Positions 7,787-14,612 of a DNA stretch of 16,429 nt are shown one piece after another; the stretch's first letter is position 1, and every line of letters begins with the position of its first letter. The notes below the pieces were generated by a model. It had not been told where the DNA came from and made no database searches. It saw only the letters and a list, made by a program, of their open reading frames with translations. Position numbers and translations under genes: made by a program. Source of the stretch: Ignavibacteria bacterium UBA6906 (lineage in GTDB: Bacteria; Bacteroidota; Ignavibacteria; UBA10030; UBA6906); contig DKBG01000095.1 in assembly GCA_002451155.1 (NCBI GenBank), positions 1 through 16,429 of the forward strand, given 5' to 3'.

Positions 7787-8333
7787 ATGATGTGAGGAGT
7801 TTCTCCCGGAGAATCCTGACGGCATCGGCGGGTGATTCCGCCACCCTCACATAGCGCGTGCAGTCCTCCAGCCCTTCCCATGCGAGTTCCTCGCGGAGCG
7901 TGTCGACCAGATTGTCCCAGTACCTGCCAAGCAAGACAATCGGCTTCTCATGCATGAACTTCTTGTTCATCAGCTCCCAGACGGCCGCGAATTCGAGGAG
8001 CGTCCCGGTTCCTCCTTTCAAAATAATGTAGCCGTCGCCCAGAGTTATCAGCTGCTCGAGCCGGGCCAGCAATGAATCGGTCATATGCAGCTCATCGGAC
8101 CAGGGATGAGGGGGACGACCGGAAAAGAAGCTGCACAGCACTCCGATGGTCTTCCCGCCTGCGTTCCGTGCACCGCGTGATGAGGCCTCCATGATTCCGC
8201 CATACCCGCCGTTACACACCGTGAATCCGGAACGGGCGAGAGTTTCCCCCAGCTCCATTGCGATTGCATACATCGGGTCTCCCGGAGCGGGCCGGGAGCT
8301 GCCGAAAACCGAGATCACGGGTCTGTGCTGCAT
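7785..8333 (-). CDS. LOG-family protein (nucleotide-binding Rossmann fold, COG1611-like)
   Basis: A 182-residue protein with the two LOG-family landmarks: NGGYGGIMEASSRGA at 41-55, and KGGTGTLLEF at 106-115, a version of the PGGxGTxxE motif in which Lys replaces the usual Pro. Family members were once annotated as lysine decarboxylases. The best studied are phosphoribohydrolases that release cytokinin-type bases from nucleoside monophosphates, and many bacterial members have no assigned substrate. ATG at 8333 shares its A with the TGA stop of the upstream receptor gene (TGATG), so translation is almost certainly coupled; a TTG one codon earlier is less likely. Alternative: a related nucleotide-binding protein without phosphoribohydrolase activity. 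Confidence 0.85.
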   Translation of the reverse strand: MQHRPVISVFGSSRPAPGDPMYAIAMELGETLARSGFTVCNGGYGGIMEASSRGARNAGGKTIGVLCSFFSGRPPHPWSDELHMTDSLLARLEQLITLGDGYIILKGGTGTLLEFAAVWELMNKKFMHEKPIVLLGRYWDNLVDTLREELAWEGLEDCTRYVRVAESPADAVRILREKLLTS

Positions 8334-10387
8334 CAATCGAGAAACGTCCAGGAAACACCAAATCGGAATCCACCGGCAAAACCGGGGTAATACGCTTCTG
8401 TCAGATATTGAAGTCCGACCGGGTTTTCCCAGACAAAGTGGACGTATGCATCATTGATACGGCCGATGAGCAACAGGTCGAATGACCCGGCTCCTCCGAT
8501 GGCCGCGCCGGACAGGTTCCGAACAAACGTCGCCGCTTCGGGGTTGAATAGATCACCCCGAAATGAACTGGCAAGCCTTCCCTGGATCCCGACCTTGAGA
8601 TCAAGATTGTCCGAGAAGAGGAGATGCCGGAAAAATAGTCCCCCCCTGGCGTACCCTTTCGGAAACCTGGGAGGAGAATCCCCCTCACCGGCGTGAAGAG
8701 TAAGCGTGCCGGAGGCTTCCAGCGAAATCCACCAGACTCTGAGATTCAGGGAGGCATCAAGCCCATAGTAGGTCTCCACACCGCCCTGAGTGATCTCGAC
8801 GCCGGGGAAGACGAACCGGGACTCGCCATACGGGCTCAGTTGAATCGCATCGGAAATCCTCCTGGCGAACGCTGCCGCACGCAGATGGAACCGGTCGGTC
8901 GCGCTGTTCTCCATCCCAATTTCGGCCTGCAGATGGTGTTCTGCGGACGGAGAAGTGCTTCGTCGGACAGTGCTATCCGTCCAGAAGAGCTCGAAGAAAT
9001 TTGGGGGTCTCTCCGCCGCTGAAACGCCTCCAAAAATTGTCCAGAGAGGCGAAATTCCCAGAGAGATGTCGCCGCCAAACCCCGTGAATGTGCTTCCAAG
9101 AAGATGCTCCATGCGGGCGAATGCAGAGAGCCGGGCCGATCTGCCGGGGGTGATCTCTACGCGACCCCACAGGTTCCCGCCCGGATGTTGCTGGCGGCCC
9201 AGGTTCGGGCTGCCCTCACTCTGCCTCCCGAATATTTCTCCACCTGCGCTGAAGGAGAGGGGTCCTGCCAGGAATGTCTGCGTGAGACTCGCTCCGGACC
9301 AGGAGGAACGATGGTCGGAACGGATCAGAATTCCGTTTGGGAGCGTACGATTCTCTTCGTCGCGATACTCGCGCAGACTGTTGGAATAGTACAGGGTGAG
9401 CCTGGTGATGGTGATGCTGTCGCGGGCAAACGCCCCGGTAAGGGATAACGCGAGATCGTGGCGCTCCACCTTCTCATATGCATCGGTGTTCTTCAGGACC
9501 GCGTTCTTGGGGTCGTACAGATCGCCCGCCTGCGTTCGTGCGGCGTCGATTCCTCCGTTGAGATCGGTCCGGGAGCTCGTATAGAAATCGGAAAGCACCA
9601 GCGTGACGGTCCGCGACAGATGGGAGCGAAACTTCGCCCGGACGTTCCACCCTTCGTACATGCTGTTCGGAAATGTTCCGTCCGTTCCCTGACGACGGAT
9701 GCCGATGGAAACATTGGATCGTCTGCTGATGTTCTGGGAATAGGTGCCGTCGAAGAGCCCGTAGCCGTCAGGTCCCTCCGAGTAGACAAGATGGGTGAAC
9801 GGGCGGAACGTTGAGTAGTCGCTGGATACGAGATTTATGGCGGCTCCGACTCCCTGCAGGCCGTAGAGAAAGGAGCGTGGGCCCGTCACAATTTCGATCT
9901 GATCGTATGCCGCCGGGGAGCTCTGGTAGAGATTGTAGAGCGACGTCGCCGGATCGGTGACCGGTCTCCCGTCGAGTGTCACGGATGTCCCCCTCCAGTC
10001 GGCGCCGCGAAAAGAAATCTGGCTGTACTGGCCTTCGGAGCTCTGTTCCATGGGGAAGATCCCTGGAATCCAGCCGAGGAAGTCTCCGGTGTACCGTGCC
10101 CCGAACCACTCGAGACTGTCAGTGCCCAGACTGGTTCCCGCGAAACGTCCTGGTTCGAGAGAGCCCGCAGCGGGAGGGAAGAAAGGCACAAACAGGGAAT
10201 CAGTCGAAAGCGAATCACCTCGGAGGTCCCTCAGAGAATCTTGCGGCACTCCGGAATTCACCGGGGGCCCTGGAGCGGTCGAGTCCGGGTGAGGCCGTTC
10301 CTGTGCGATGATGACCGGCGCGGCGAGGCAGGCGAGGAAGAGAATCAGCCGGGTAATCCTGGCAGGGGAGCGGGGCATTGCAGTCAT
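8333..10387 (-). CDS. TonB-dependent outer-membrane receptor-like protein
   Basis: A 684-residue protein with a signal peptide (about 1-29, RLILFLACLAAPVIIA), a low-complexity Pro/Ser/Asp linker to about 80, and a plug domain from about 85 to 200. The plug shows GDFLGWIPGIF, QISFRGADWRGTSVTLDGRP and YDQIEIVTGPRSFLYG, a pattern typical of these receptors. The rest is long alternating strand-like sequence expected of a 22-strand barrel, ending GVSWTFLD. Such proteins import iron complexes, cobalamin or other ligands using TonB energy. I see no clear TonB box, no carboxypeptidase-like N-terminal domain and no SusD partner, so the ligand is unknown. The start is either ATG 10387 or ATG 10378; neither has an SD. 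The open frame continues to 10555, but that part overlaps ispE and is not signal-like. The stop overlaps the LOG gene start. Confidence 0.83.
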   Translation of the reverse strand: MTAMPRSPARITRLILFLACLAAPVIIAQERPHPDSTAPGPPVNSGVPQDSLRDLRGDSLSTDSLFVPFFPPAAGSLEPGRFAGTSLGTDSLEWFGARYTGDFLGWIPGIFPMEQSSEGQYSQISFRGADWRGTSVTLDGRPVTDPATSLYNLYQSSPAAYDQIEIVTGPRSFLYGLQGVGAAINLVSSDYSTFRPFTHLVYSEGPDGYGLFDGTYSQNISRRSNVSIGIRRQGTDGTFPNSMYEGWNVRAKFRSHLSRTVTLVLSDFYTSSRTDLNGGIDAARTQAGDLYDPKNAVLKNTDAYEKVERHDLALSLTGAFARDSITITRLTLYYSNSLREYRDEENRTLPNGILIRSDHRSSWSGASLTQTFLAGPLSFSAGGEIFGRQSEGSPNLGRQQHPGGNLWGRVEITPGRSARLSAFARMEHLLGSTFTGFGGDISLGISPLWTIFGGVSAAERPPNFFELFWTDSTVRRSTSPSAEHHLQAEIGMENSATDRFHLRAAAFARRISDAIQLSPYGESRFVFPGVEITQGGVETYYGLDASLNLRVWWISLEASGTLTLHAGEGDSPPRFPKGYARGGLFFRHLLFSDNLDLKVGIQGRLASSFRGDLFNPEAATFVRNLSGAAIGGAGSFDLLLIGRINDAYVHFVWENPVGLQYLTEAYYPGFAGGFRFGVSWTFLD

Positions 10388-10395
10388 TTTCGGTG

Positions 10396-10424
10396 AATAT
10401 ATCCAGAAGGTCGCCGAGAAGCAA
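10396..10424 (-). promoter_or_regulatory. Possible promoter of the receptor gene
   Basis: In the 73-nt gap after ispE the minus strand reads TTGCTT (10419-10424), a 17-nt spacer and TATATT (10396-10401). The -10 match is good and the -35 poor. The predicted start, near 10389, leaves almost no leader before ATG 10387, or about 11 nt before ATG 10378. Weak evidence; read-through from ispE is equally possible. Confidence 0.25.
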
Positions 10425-10460
10425 GGTGAAGCGCTGCTACAGTACGGCGGCGTGTTCCGC

Positions 10461-11321
10461 TCACAGGGACGGGGGCCGGAAATGCGGGGGAGTGACGGAA
10501 ACCCAAAATCCTTTGGAACGAAGACGCTCTGCATGGCGGGTTGCGACCTCTTCATCGGAAAAGAACCCGTACACAGATGACCCGCTCCCTGACATCAGCG
10601 CGAACGGAGCTCCTGCGGCGAACATCCCCTCTTTGAGGTCCCGCACCGCCGGATATGCCCGGAACACGGGGATCTCGAAATCGTTGACGACACCCCGGAC
10701 GAGTATCGACGGGTCATTCATGCCCTGTTTCACCCGATCGACCAGGTCATCGTTCGGAGGCCGCTCGACCGGTGAAACCTGGGAATATGCCCACGCGGTG
10801 GAGATGTGAATGTCGGGATTGCACAGAAGGATCGTGTACGGAATATCAAGGGAGAACCGACGGAGGTTTTCCCCGCGTCCCAGTCCGAGGGCAGAATCCT
10901 CTCCGAGAAAGAACGGCACATCAGAGCCGAGCCTCAGCGCGATGTCGTGTAGCCGCGTGTCCTCCACGGTTCGTTCCCACGCGTTCGGGAGGGTACGGAG
11001 GATGACAGCAGCGTCAGCGCTGCCCCCGCCGAGCCCGGCGCCAACTGGGATCGTCTTGCGCAAATGGATCCGGACGCCTGAGGAGGTCTCGACCGCTTCT
11101 CGCAAAAAGTACGCTGCCTTCAGACAGAGATTGTCTCCGTCAACGGGTACATCCCTGCCCTCCGTCACAAGCTCGATCCGCGCGGCTGGCTCAAGGCCGA
11201 TTTCATCGAACAGGTCGATCCGGTGAAAGACCGTTCGGATATCGTGGTAGCCGTCGGGACGTTTCCGGAGAACCTCTAGCCCCAGATTGATTTTCGCGTA
11301 TGCCCGGTATCTGGTTTCCAT
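10461..11321 (-). CDS. ispE: 4-diphosphocytidyl-2-C-methyl-D-erythritol kinase (IspE)
   Basis: A 286-residue GHMP kinase, normal length for IspE. It phosphorylates the 2-hydroxyl of CDP-methylerythritol with ATP in the MEP pathway to isopentenyl diphosphate, in the cytosol. Visible motifs are YRAYAKINLGLEVLRKRPDGYH with catalytic Lys10, the ATP-binding PVGAGLGGGSADAA at 92-105, LGSDVPFFL with the catalytic Asp134, and the C-terminal MSGSGSSVYGFF at 243-254. The start is ATG at 11321, where homology begins. The open frame runs much further upstream, to 11681, into kdsA on the opposite strand, and that stretch is not protein-like. There is no obvious SD. The gene is divergent from kdsA and leads the minus-strand group. 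The ORF is intact. Confidence 0.96.
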   Translation of the reverse strand: METRYRAYAKINLGLEVLRKRPDGYHDIRTVFHRIDLFDEIGLEPAARIELVTEGRDVPVDGDNLCLKAAYFLREAVETSSGVRIHLRKTIPVGAGLGGGSADAAVILRTLPNAWERTVEDTRLHDIALRLGSDVPFFLGEDSALGLGRGENLRRFSLDIPYTILLCNPDIHISTAWAYSQVSPVERPPNDDLVDRVKQGMNDPSILVRGVVNDFEIPVFRAYPAVRDLKEGMFAAGAPFALMSGSGSSVYGFFSDEEVATRHAERLRSKGFWVSVTPPHFRPPSL

Positions 11322-11461
11322 CAGACTTGTTTTGAGATTCGCATGGAATCCAGAATACGGATTTTCAGAGTGAAAAGGTATGTACCTCGGCGGCCCCCGT
11401 CGGCCCAGATCGGTCGTATCCGGATGGGGGAACGGGGTTGGACGGTGCCTTAGCCCCGTCT

Positions 11462-11489
11462 TTGATTGTCCCTGGGAATTTACTATTTT
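11462..11489 (+). promoter_or_regulatory. Candidate promoter of the kdsA-lpt operon
   Basis: TTGATT (11462-11467), a 16-nt spacer and TATTTT (11484-11489). The same place also reads TTTG (11461-11464), 19 nt, TATTTTAG (11484-11491), close to the TTTG/TAnnTTTG promoter known from Bacteroidota. Either reading starts transcription near 11496, about 30 nt before the kdsA ATG. AT-rich in a G+C-rich setting. Assigned by eye. Confidence 0.45.
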
Positions 11490-11513
11490 AGAACGATTTT
11501 TCGTCTTGGTCTC

Positions 11514-11520
11514 AGGGGAG
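11514..11520 (+). promoter_or_regulatory. Ribosome binding site of kdsA
   Basis: AGGGGAG lies 6 nt before ATG 11527 and 9 nt before ATG 11530, so the true start is one of these two adjacent codons. The same frame stays open to 11380, but that upstream part contains the promoter. Confidence 0.7.
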
Positions 11521-11526
11521 CGGATC

Positions 11527-12351
11527 ATGATGGTCCAAGTCGCAAACATACCGATAGGCGCGGAACATCCTCTTGTGCTTATAGCCGGTCCCTGCGTGGT
11601 CGAAAGCAGGGATCTCATCCTACGAACAGCGGAGCGCATCAAAGAGGTCGCTGCAAAGTACCGTACGCCTGCCGTGTTCAAATCATCCTACAAGAAGGCG
11701 AACCGGACGAGCTCCAGCTCATTCGTCGGGCTGGGTATCGACGAGGCCCTGGGGATTCTGGCCGAAACAAAGCGGCAATTCGATCTGCCAATCCTGACCG
11801 ACATCCACACTGCGGAAGAAGCAGTGAGTGCGTCGGATGTGGCGGACATATTGCAGATTCCAGCGTTCCTCTGCCGCCAGACTGAACTCCTTGAGGCGGC
11901 AGGTCGAACCGGTCGAGCAGTCAATATCAAGAAGGGGCAGTTTATGGCCCCCGAGGATATGAGGCACGCGGCTGAAAAGGTTTTCGGGACGGGGAACAGG
12001 CGTGTCTTGCTTACGGAACGGGGGACAACATTCGGATATCACAATCTGGTCGTCGATATGCGATCGCTCAGGGTAATGGCGGATATGGGGTACCCCGTTG
12101 TTCTTGACGCCACACATTCTGTGCAGCTGCCGGGTGGGGAAGGCGGTGCCGGACAATCAGGTGGCCGGCCGGAATTCATTTTTCCCATAGCCAGGGCGGG
12201 TGTGGCGGTAGGGATCAGCGGCCTGTTCGTGGAAGTTCACCCTGATCCTCCGAGCGCGCTCAGTGACGCGGCAAGTCAGCTGAGACTTGATCTCCTCGAC
12301 CGGCTCCTTGACCAGGCCACACGCATCGACAGACTGGTAAAGCAATTCTGA
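11527..12351 (+). CDS. kdsA: 3-deoxy-D-manno-octulosonate 8-phosphate synthase (KdsA), metal-dependent type
   Basis: A 274-residue (beta/alpha)8 barrel enzyme that condenses phosphoenolpyruvate with arabinose 5-phosphate to Kdo 8-phosphate, the first committed step to the Kdo of LPS. Motifs in order are LIAGPCVVES (18-27), FKSSYKKANRTSSSS (51-65), ILTDIHTAEEA, QIPAFLCRQTELLEAAGRTG (110-129), NIKKGQFMAPEDM, LLTERGTTFGYHNLVVDMRS (161-180) and LDATHSVQLPGG (193-204). The four ligands of the metal-dependent class known from Aquifex are all present: Cys23, His197, Glu236 and Asp247. E. coli-type metal-independent enzymes have Asn in place of that Cys. It heads a six-gene operon whose product feeds the LPS that the downstream Lpt proteins export. 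Confidence 0.97.
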   Translation: MMVQVANIPIGAEHPLVLIAGPCVVESRDLILRTAERIKEVAAKYRTPAVFKSSYKKANRTSSSSFVGLGIDEALGILAETKRQFDLPILTDIHTAEEAVSASDVADILQIPAFLCRQTELLEAAGRTGRAVNIKKGQFMAPEDMRHAAEKVFGTGNRRVLLTERGTTFGYHNLVVDMRSLRVMADMGYPVVLDATHSVQLPGGEGGAGQSGGRPEFIFPIARAGVAVGISGLFVEVHPDPPSALSDAASQLRLDLLDRLLDQATRIDRLVKQF

Positions 12352-12356
12352 ATGCC

Positions 12357-13103
12357 ATGGCAGCCTACCCACGGGTTCTCCGCGACAAGGAGCGGGACCT
12401 CCTTGAATCCGTTCTTCCTGGAGACCGGCCGGGGTACGCCGCCTATCGAGAGCATCTCGGCATTCTTCAGGTAATCGGGGCTGGACGCAGGGGAGAAGGG
12501 AATTTCCTGCTCGGCGAAGCTGGCAGCATTCCCGATCTCAACTCGCTGCTCCCTCCGGTTATTGCGTACGGGATTGTTGAGACGACTCGCGACAGGTTTA
12601 CCGTCACCGTGCGGGAAATTGCGGGCGGTCAGATCGACGTCGAAATCGTGTCGTTGCACGGAGAGCCGATTCCCGACCACTTTGAAGAAAAACGTCGATG
12701 GACGTATTCCACCTGGCGCCCGGGGGAACCATCGCCCGCAACCGGGCTGCCGGTCCGGGAGGTTCGCCTCGACAGCGTGCGGACCCTTATCGTCGCTCCG
12801 GCTGACCGGCGTCTCTGGCTGTACGACGCAGAAACGGGAATGAACCTCCCGTTGCCGGTGACCGGCTATCATAATGAGTTGATGCTTCTTCTGGGGATAC
12901 GCGATCCGAAGGTTGCGCTTCGCGCGGACCGGTTCTTCGAGCAGCATGAAGGCTACCCGGATGCGGATCTCCGCAGTGCGTTCATATCGTACAACACGGT
13001 TCGCCGGCGCGTGTCGCTGGACGTCCCCTCGCAGGTTCAGCCGTCGCGGGGCTTCCGGGATCGGCTGGCGGAACTCTTTCAACGGGGCAAGTCGCATGGA
13101 TGA
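12357..13103 (+). CDS. Unrecognised protein in the Kdo/Lpt operon
   Basis: A 248-residue protein that I do not recognise. It has no signal peptide, no membrane segment and no Cys-rich or nucleotide-binding motif, so it is probably cytoplasmic. The N-terminal part (1-60) looks helical and charged (RDKERDLLESVLPG, YREHLGILQVIG). The middle (70-160) looks strand-rich (FTVTVREIAGGQIDVEIVSL). Near 165-190 it carries LYDAETGMNLPLPVTGYHNE, and the tail is helical and basic (FRDRLAELFQRG). The ORF is complete, starts 5 nt after kdsA and overlaps kdsD by 8 nt, so it is firmly part of the operon and translated. No HAD-type DxDxT phosphatase motif is present, so nothing shows it to be the missing KdsC. 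A regulatory or scaffold role in Kdo synthesis is only a guess. Confidence 0.85.
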   Translation: MAAYPRVLRDKERDLLESVLPGDRPGYAAYREHLGILQVIGAGRRGEGNFLLGEAGSIPDLNSLLPPVIAYGIVETTRDRFTVTVREIAGGQIDVEIVSLHGEPIPDHFEEKRRWTYSTWRPGEPSPATGLPVREVRLDSVRTLIVAPADRRLWLYDAETGMNLPLPVTGYHNELMLLLGIRDPKVALRADRFFEQHEGYPDADLRSAFISYNTVRRRVSLDVPSQVQPSRGFRDRLAELFQRGKSHG

Positions 13104-14085
13104 CACTGGCAGAGCGATCGCAAAAGGCAGGGAAGTCATTCGCATCGAAGGGAGGGCTGTCGCTGCACTGGAGGAGAGGATCGGCGAGTCGTTTGGCCGG
13201 GCGGTGGATCTTCTGGAACAGTGCAGGGGGCGCGTGATTGTGACCGGGGTTGGTAAATCGGGAATCATCGCGCGCAAAATCGTTGCCACGCTGAATTCCA
13301 CAGGAACCCCCTCCGTCTTCCTTCATCCCGGGGATGCGGTCCACGGTGATCTGGGGATCGTCAGAAGGGATGACGTCGTCATGTGCGTGTCGAAGAGCGG
13401 GGCAACCAGGGAAATAAACGCGCTCCTGCCCATGATCAAGAGGATTGGCGTTCCGATTATCTCCATTCTGGGGAAGCTGAACTCCCAGCTTGCCAGAGAG
13501 TCGGAAGTCGCGCTGGACGCGTCCGTGGAGGTGGAGGCCTGCCCGCACGATCTTGCCCCGACTGCATCGACCACTGCAACCCTCGCTCTCGGCGATGCGA
13601 TCGCTGTTGCGCTGCTCGACCGGAGGGGATTCGAGGCCGATGAGTTTGCGCTCTATCACCCGGGTGGCACACTGGGCAAGCGACTCTTGCTGAAAGTGGA
13701 TGAACTCATGACAACCGGGGCGGAGGTTCCCCGAGTCACTGCCGATGTCCCGCTGCGTGACGCCATCTTTGAGATCAGCTCGAAGCGGCTCGGATGTACG
13801 TGTGTCGTCAAACGTGACGGGACTCTGGAAGGTGTCATCACGGACGGAGACCTCCGGCGGTTGCTGCAGAAACACAACGATATATCCTCTCTTACGGCGG
13901 GCGCCGTGATGACCCGAAACCCCAAGACAGCTCGTATGGGATCGCTTGCCTACGTCGTCCTTCAGGAGATGGAAGCATTCAAAGTCACCCAGATCATTGT
14001 CGTGGATGAGAGACACGTTGCTGCCGGTGTGGTGCATCTCCATGATCTCGTGAAAGCGGGCCTCGGAAGGGATGAGCGGGGATGA
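13096..14085 (+). CDS. kdsD: D-arabinose 5-phosphate isomerase (KdsD/KpsF family)
   Basis: A 329-residue enzyme, nearly the length of E. coli KdsD. It interconverts ribulose 5-phosphate and arabinose 5-phosphate, supplying the KdsA substrate. A SIS domain spans about 40-170: VIVTGVGKSGIIARKI, FLHPGDAVHGDLG, SKSGATREI, LAPTASTTATLALGDAIAV. YHPGGTLGKRLL (187-198) follows, then a pair of CBS domains (about 204-262 and 270-325). Lys54, Glu106, Glu147 and His188 line up at a constant offset with the four active-site residues I recall for E. coli KdsD (Lys59, Glu111, Glu152, His193). ATG 13096 overlaps the previous gene by 8 nt and follows GGGG at 13084-13087; the open frame upstream to 12913 lies inside the previous gene and is not used. 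The CBS pair may sense a nucleotide or sugar ligand. Confidence 0.97.
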   Translation: MDDTGRAIAKGREVIRIEGRAVAALEERIGESFGRAVDLLEQCRGRVIVTGVGKSGIIARKIVATLNSTGTPSVFLHPGDAVHGDLGIVRRDDVVMCVSKSGATREINALLPMIKRIGVPIISILGKLNSQLARESEVALDASVEVEACPHDLAPTASTTATLALGDAIAVALLDRRGFEADEFALYHPGGTLGKRLLLKVDELMTTGAEVPRVTADVPLRDAIFEISSKRLGCTCVVKRDGTLEGVITDGDLRRLLQKHNDISSLTAGAVMTRNPKTARMGSLAYVVLQEMEAFKVTQIIVVDERHVAAGVVHLHDLVKAGLGRDERG

Positions 14086-14612
14086 GGATTCTGATATTCT
14101 GCGTTGGCGTGGCCTGTCTGTTTTCGGCCTGCGAGGAGAAGATCCGGCCGGAAGTGGTTCCCCTGGCTCACCTCAAAATTGCCGATCAGGAGAGCTGGAA
14201 CAGCACGATTCGCTTCACGGATTCCGCCCGGGTGCGCGCTGTGCTCTGGGCCGGCCACATCGCCGTGTATTCCGAGGAGGCGTACACCCTTCTGGATGAC
14301 AGCGTCCACGTCGACTTCTTTAATGACATGGGAGAACACTCATCGGTGCTGACCGCGCGGCGGGGCCGGGTCAACGACCGGACGAGGGATTTCGAGGCGC
14401 ATGAGGATGTTGTCGTCGTGTCGGATAGCGGCACGACACTGAAGACGGACAGCCTCTTCTGGAGGAATTCGGACCGGAAGATCCATACCGATGCGTTTGT
14501 GGAGATCAAATCCTCCACGGAGCATATCATGGGACACGGTCTCATCAGCGACCAGTCCCTGAAGAATTACCGTATCTCGCGGGTAACAGGGCAGGCGGTT
14601 ACCGATGAATAG
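14082..14612 (+). CDS. lptC: LPS export protein LptC, lipoprotein type
   Basis: A 176-residue protein beginning with a short hydrophobic signal and a lipobox-like LFSAC, so Cys17 is probably lipidated (the -3 residue is Phe, not the ideal Leu). E. coli LptC instead keeps an uncleaved membrane helix; a lipoprotein form is what I recall for Bacteroidota. The mature part is strand-rich: SARVRAVLWAGHIAVYSEEA, LTARRGRVNDRTRDFEAHED, LKTDSLFWRNSDRKIHTDAF. This is the OstA/LptC pattern of repeated short beta units with a D-S-L-x-W turn. It should take LPS from the LptBFG transporter and pass it to LptA on the periplasmic side of the inner membrane. It overlaps kdsD by 4 nt (ATGA) and lptA by 8 nt. 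LptF and LptG are not in the window. Confidence 0.88.
   Translation: MRILIFCVGVACLFSACEEKIRPEVVPLAHLKIADQESWNSTIRFTDSARVRAVLWAGHIAVYSEEAYTLLDDSVHVDFFNDMGEHSSVLTARRGRVNDRTRDFEAHEDVVVVSDSGTTLKTDSLFWRNSDRKIHTDAFVEIKSSTEHIMGHGLISDQSLKNYRISRVTGQAVTDE

Larger units (their letters stand above)
11322..11526. other. Divergent intergenic region between ispE and kdsA
   Basis: These 205 nt hold no gene I can support. The kdsA side has a candidate promoter and a clear SD. No convincing promoter was found for ispE on the minus strand. A loose inverted repeat (ACGGGG near 11430, CCCCGT near 11454) is too weak to call a terminator or operator. Confidence 0.6.

Noticed and set aside
10388..10555. 56-residue N-terminal extension of the TonB-dependent receptor
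   Set aside because: It overlaps the ispE 3' end and would bury the signal peptide inside the protein.
11428..11460. Inverted repeat ACGGGG / CCCCGT upstream of kdsA
   Set aside because: Only a 6-bp stem with a 16-nt or longer loop; expected by chance at this base composition.
12357..13103. Idea that the unknown operon gene is a substitute KdsC phosphatase
   Set aside because: No DxDxT or other HAD motif, and no other phosphatase signature, is visible; position alone is not enough.
12276..13301. 341-codon minus-strand frame across kdsA end, unknown gene and kdsD start
   Set aside because: It spans three plus-strand genes with consistent junctions and has no domain-like sequence or SD. The plus-strand reading of the unknown gene is preferred because it fits the operon spacing exactly.
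12982..14043. 353-codon minus-strand frame opposite kdsD
   Set aside because: kdsD on the plus strand has every catalytic motif, so this frame is a shadow.
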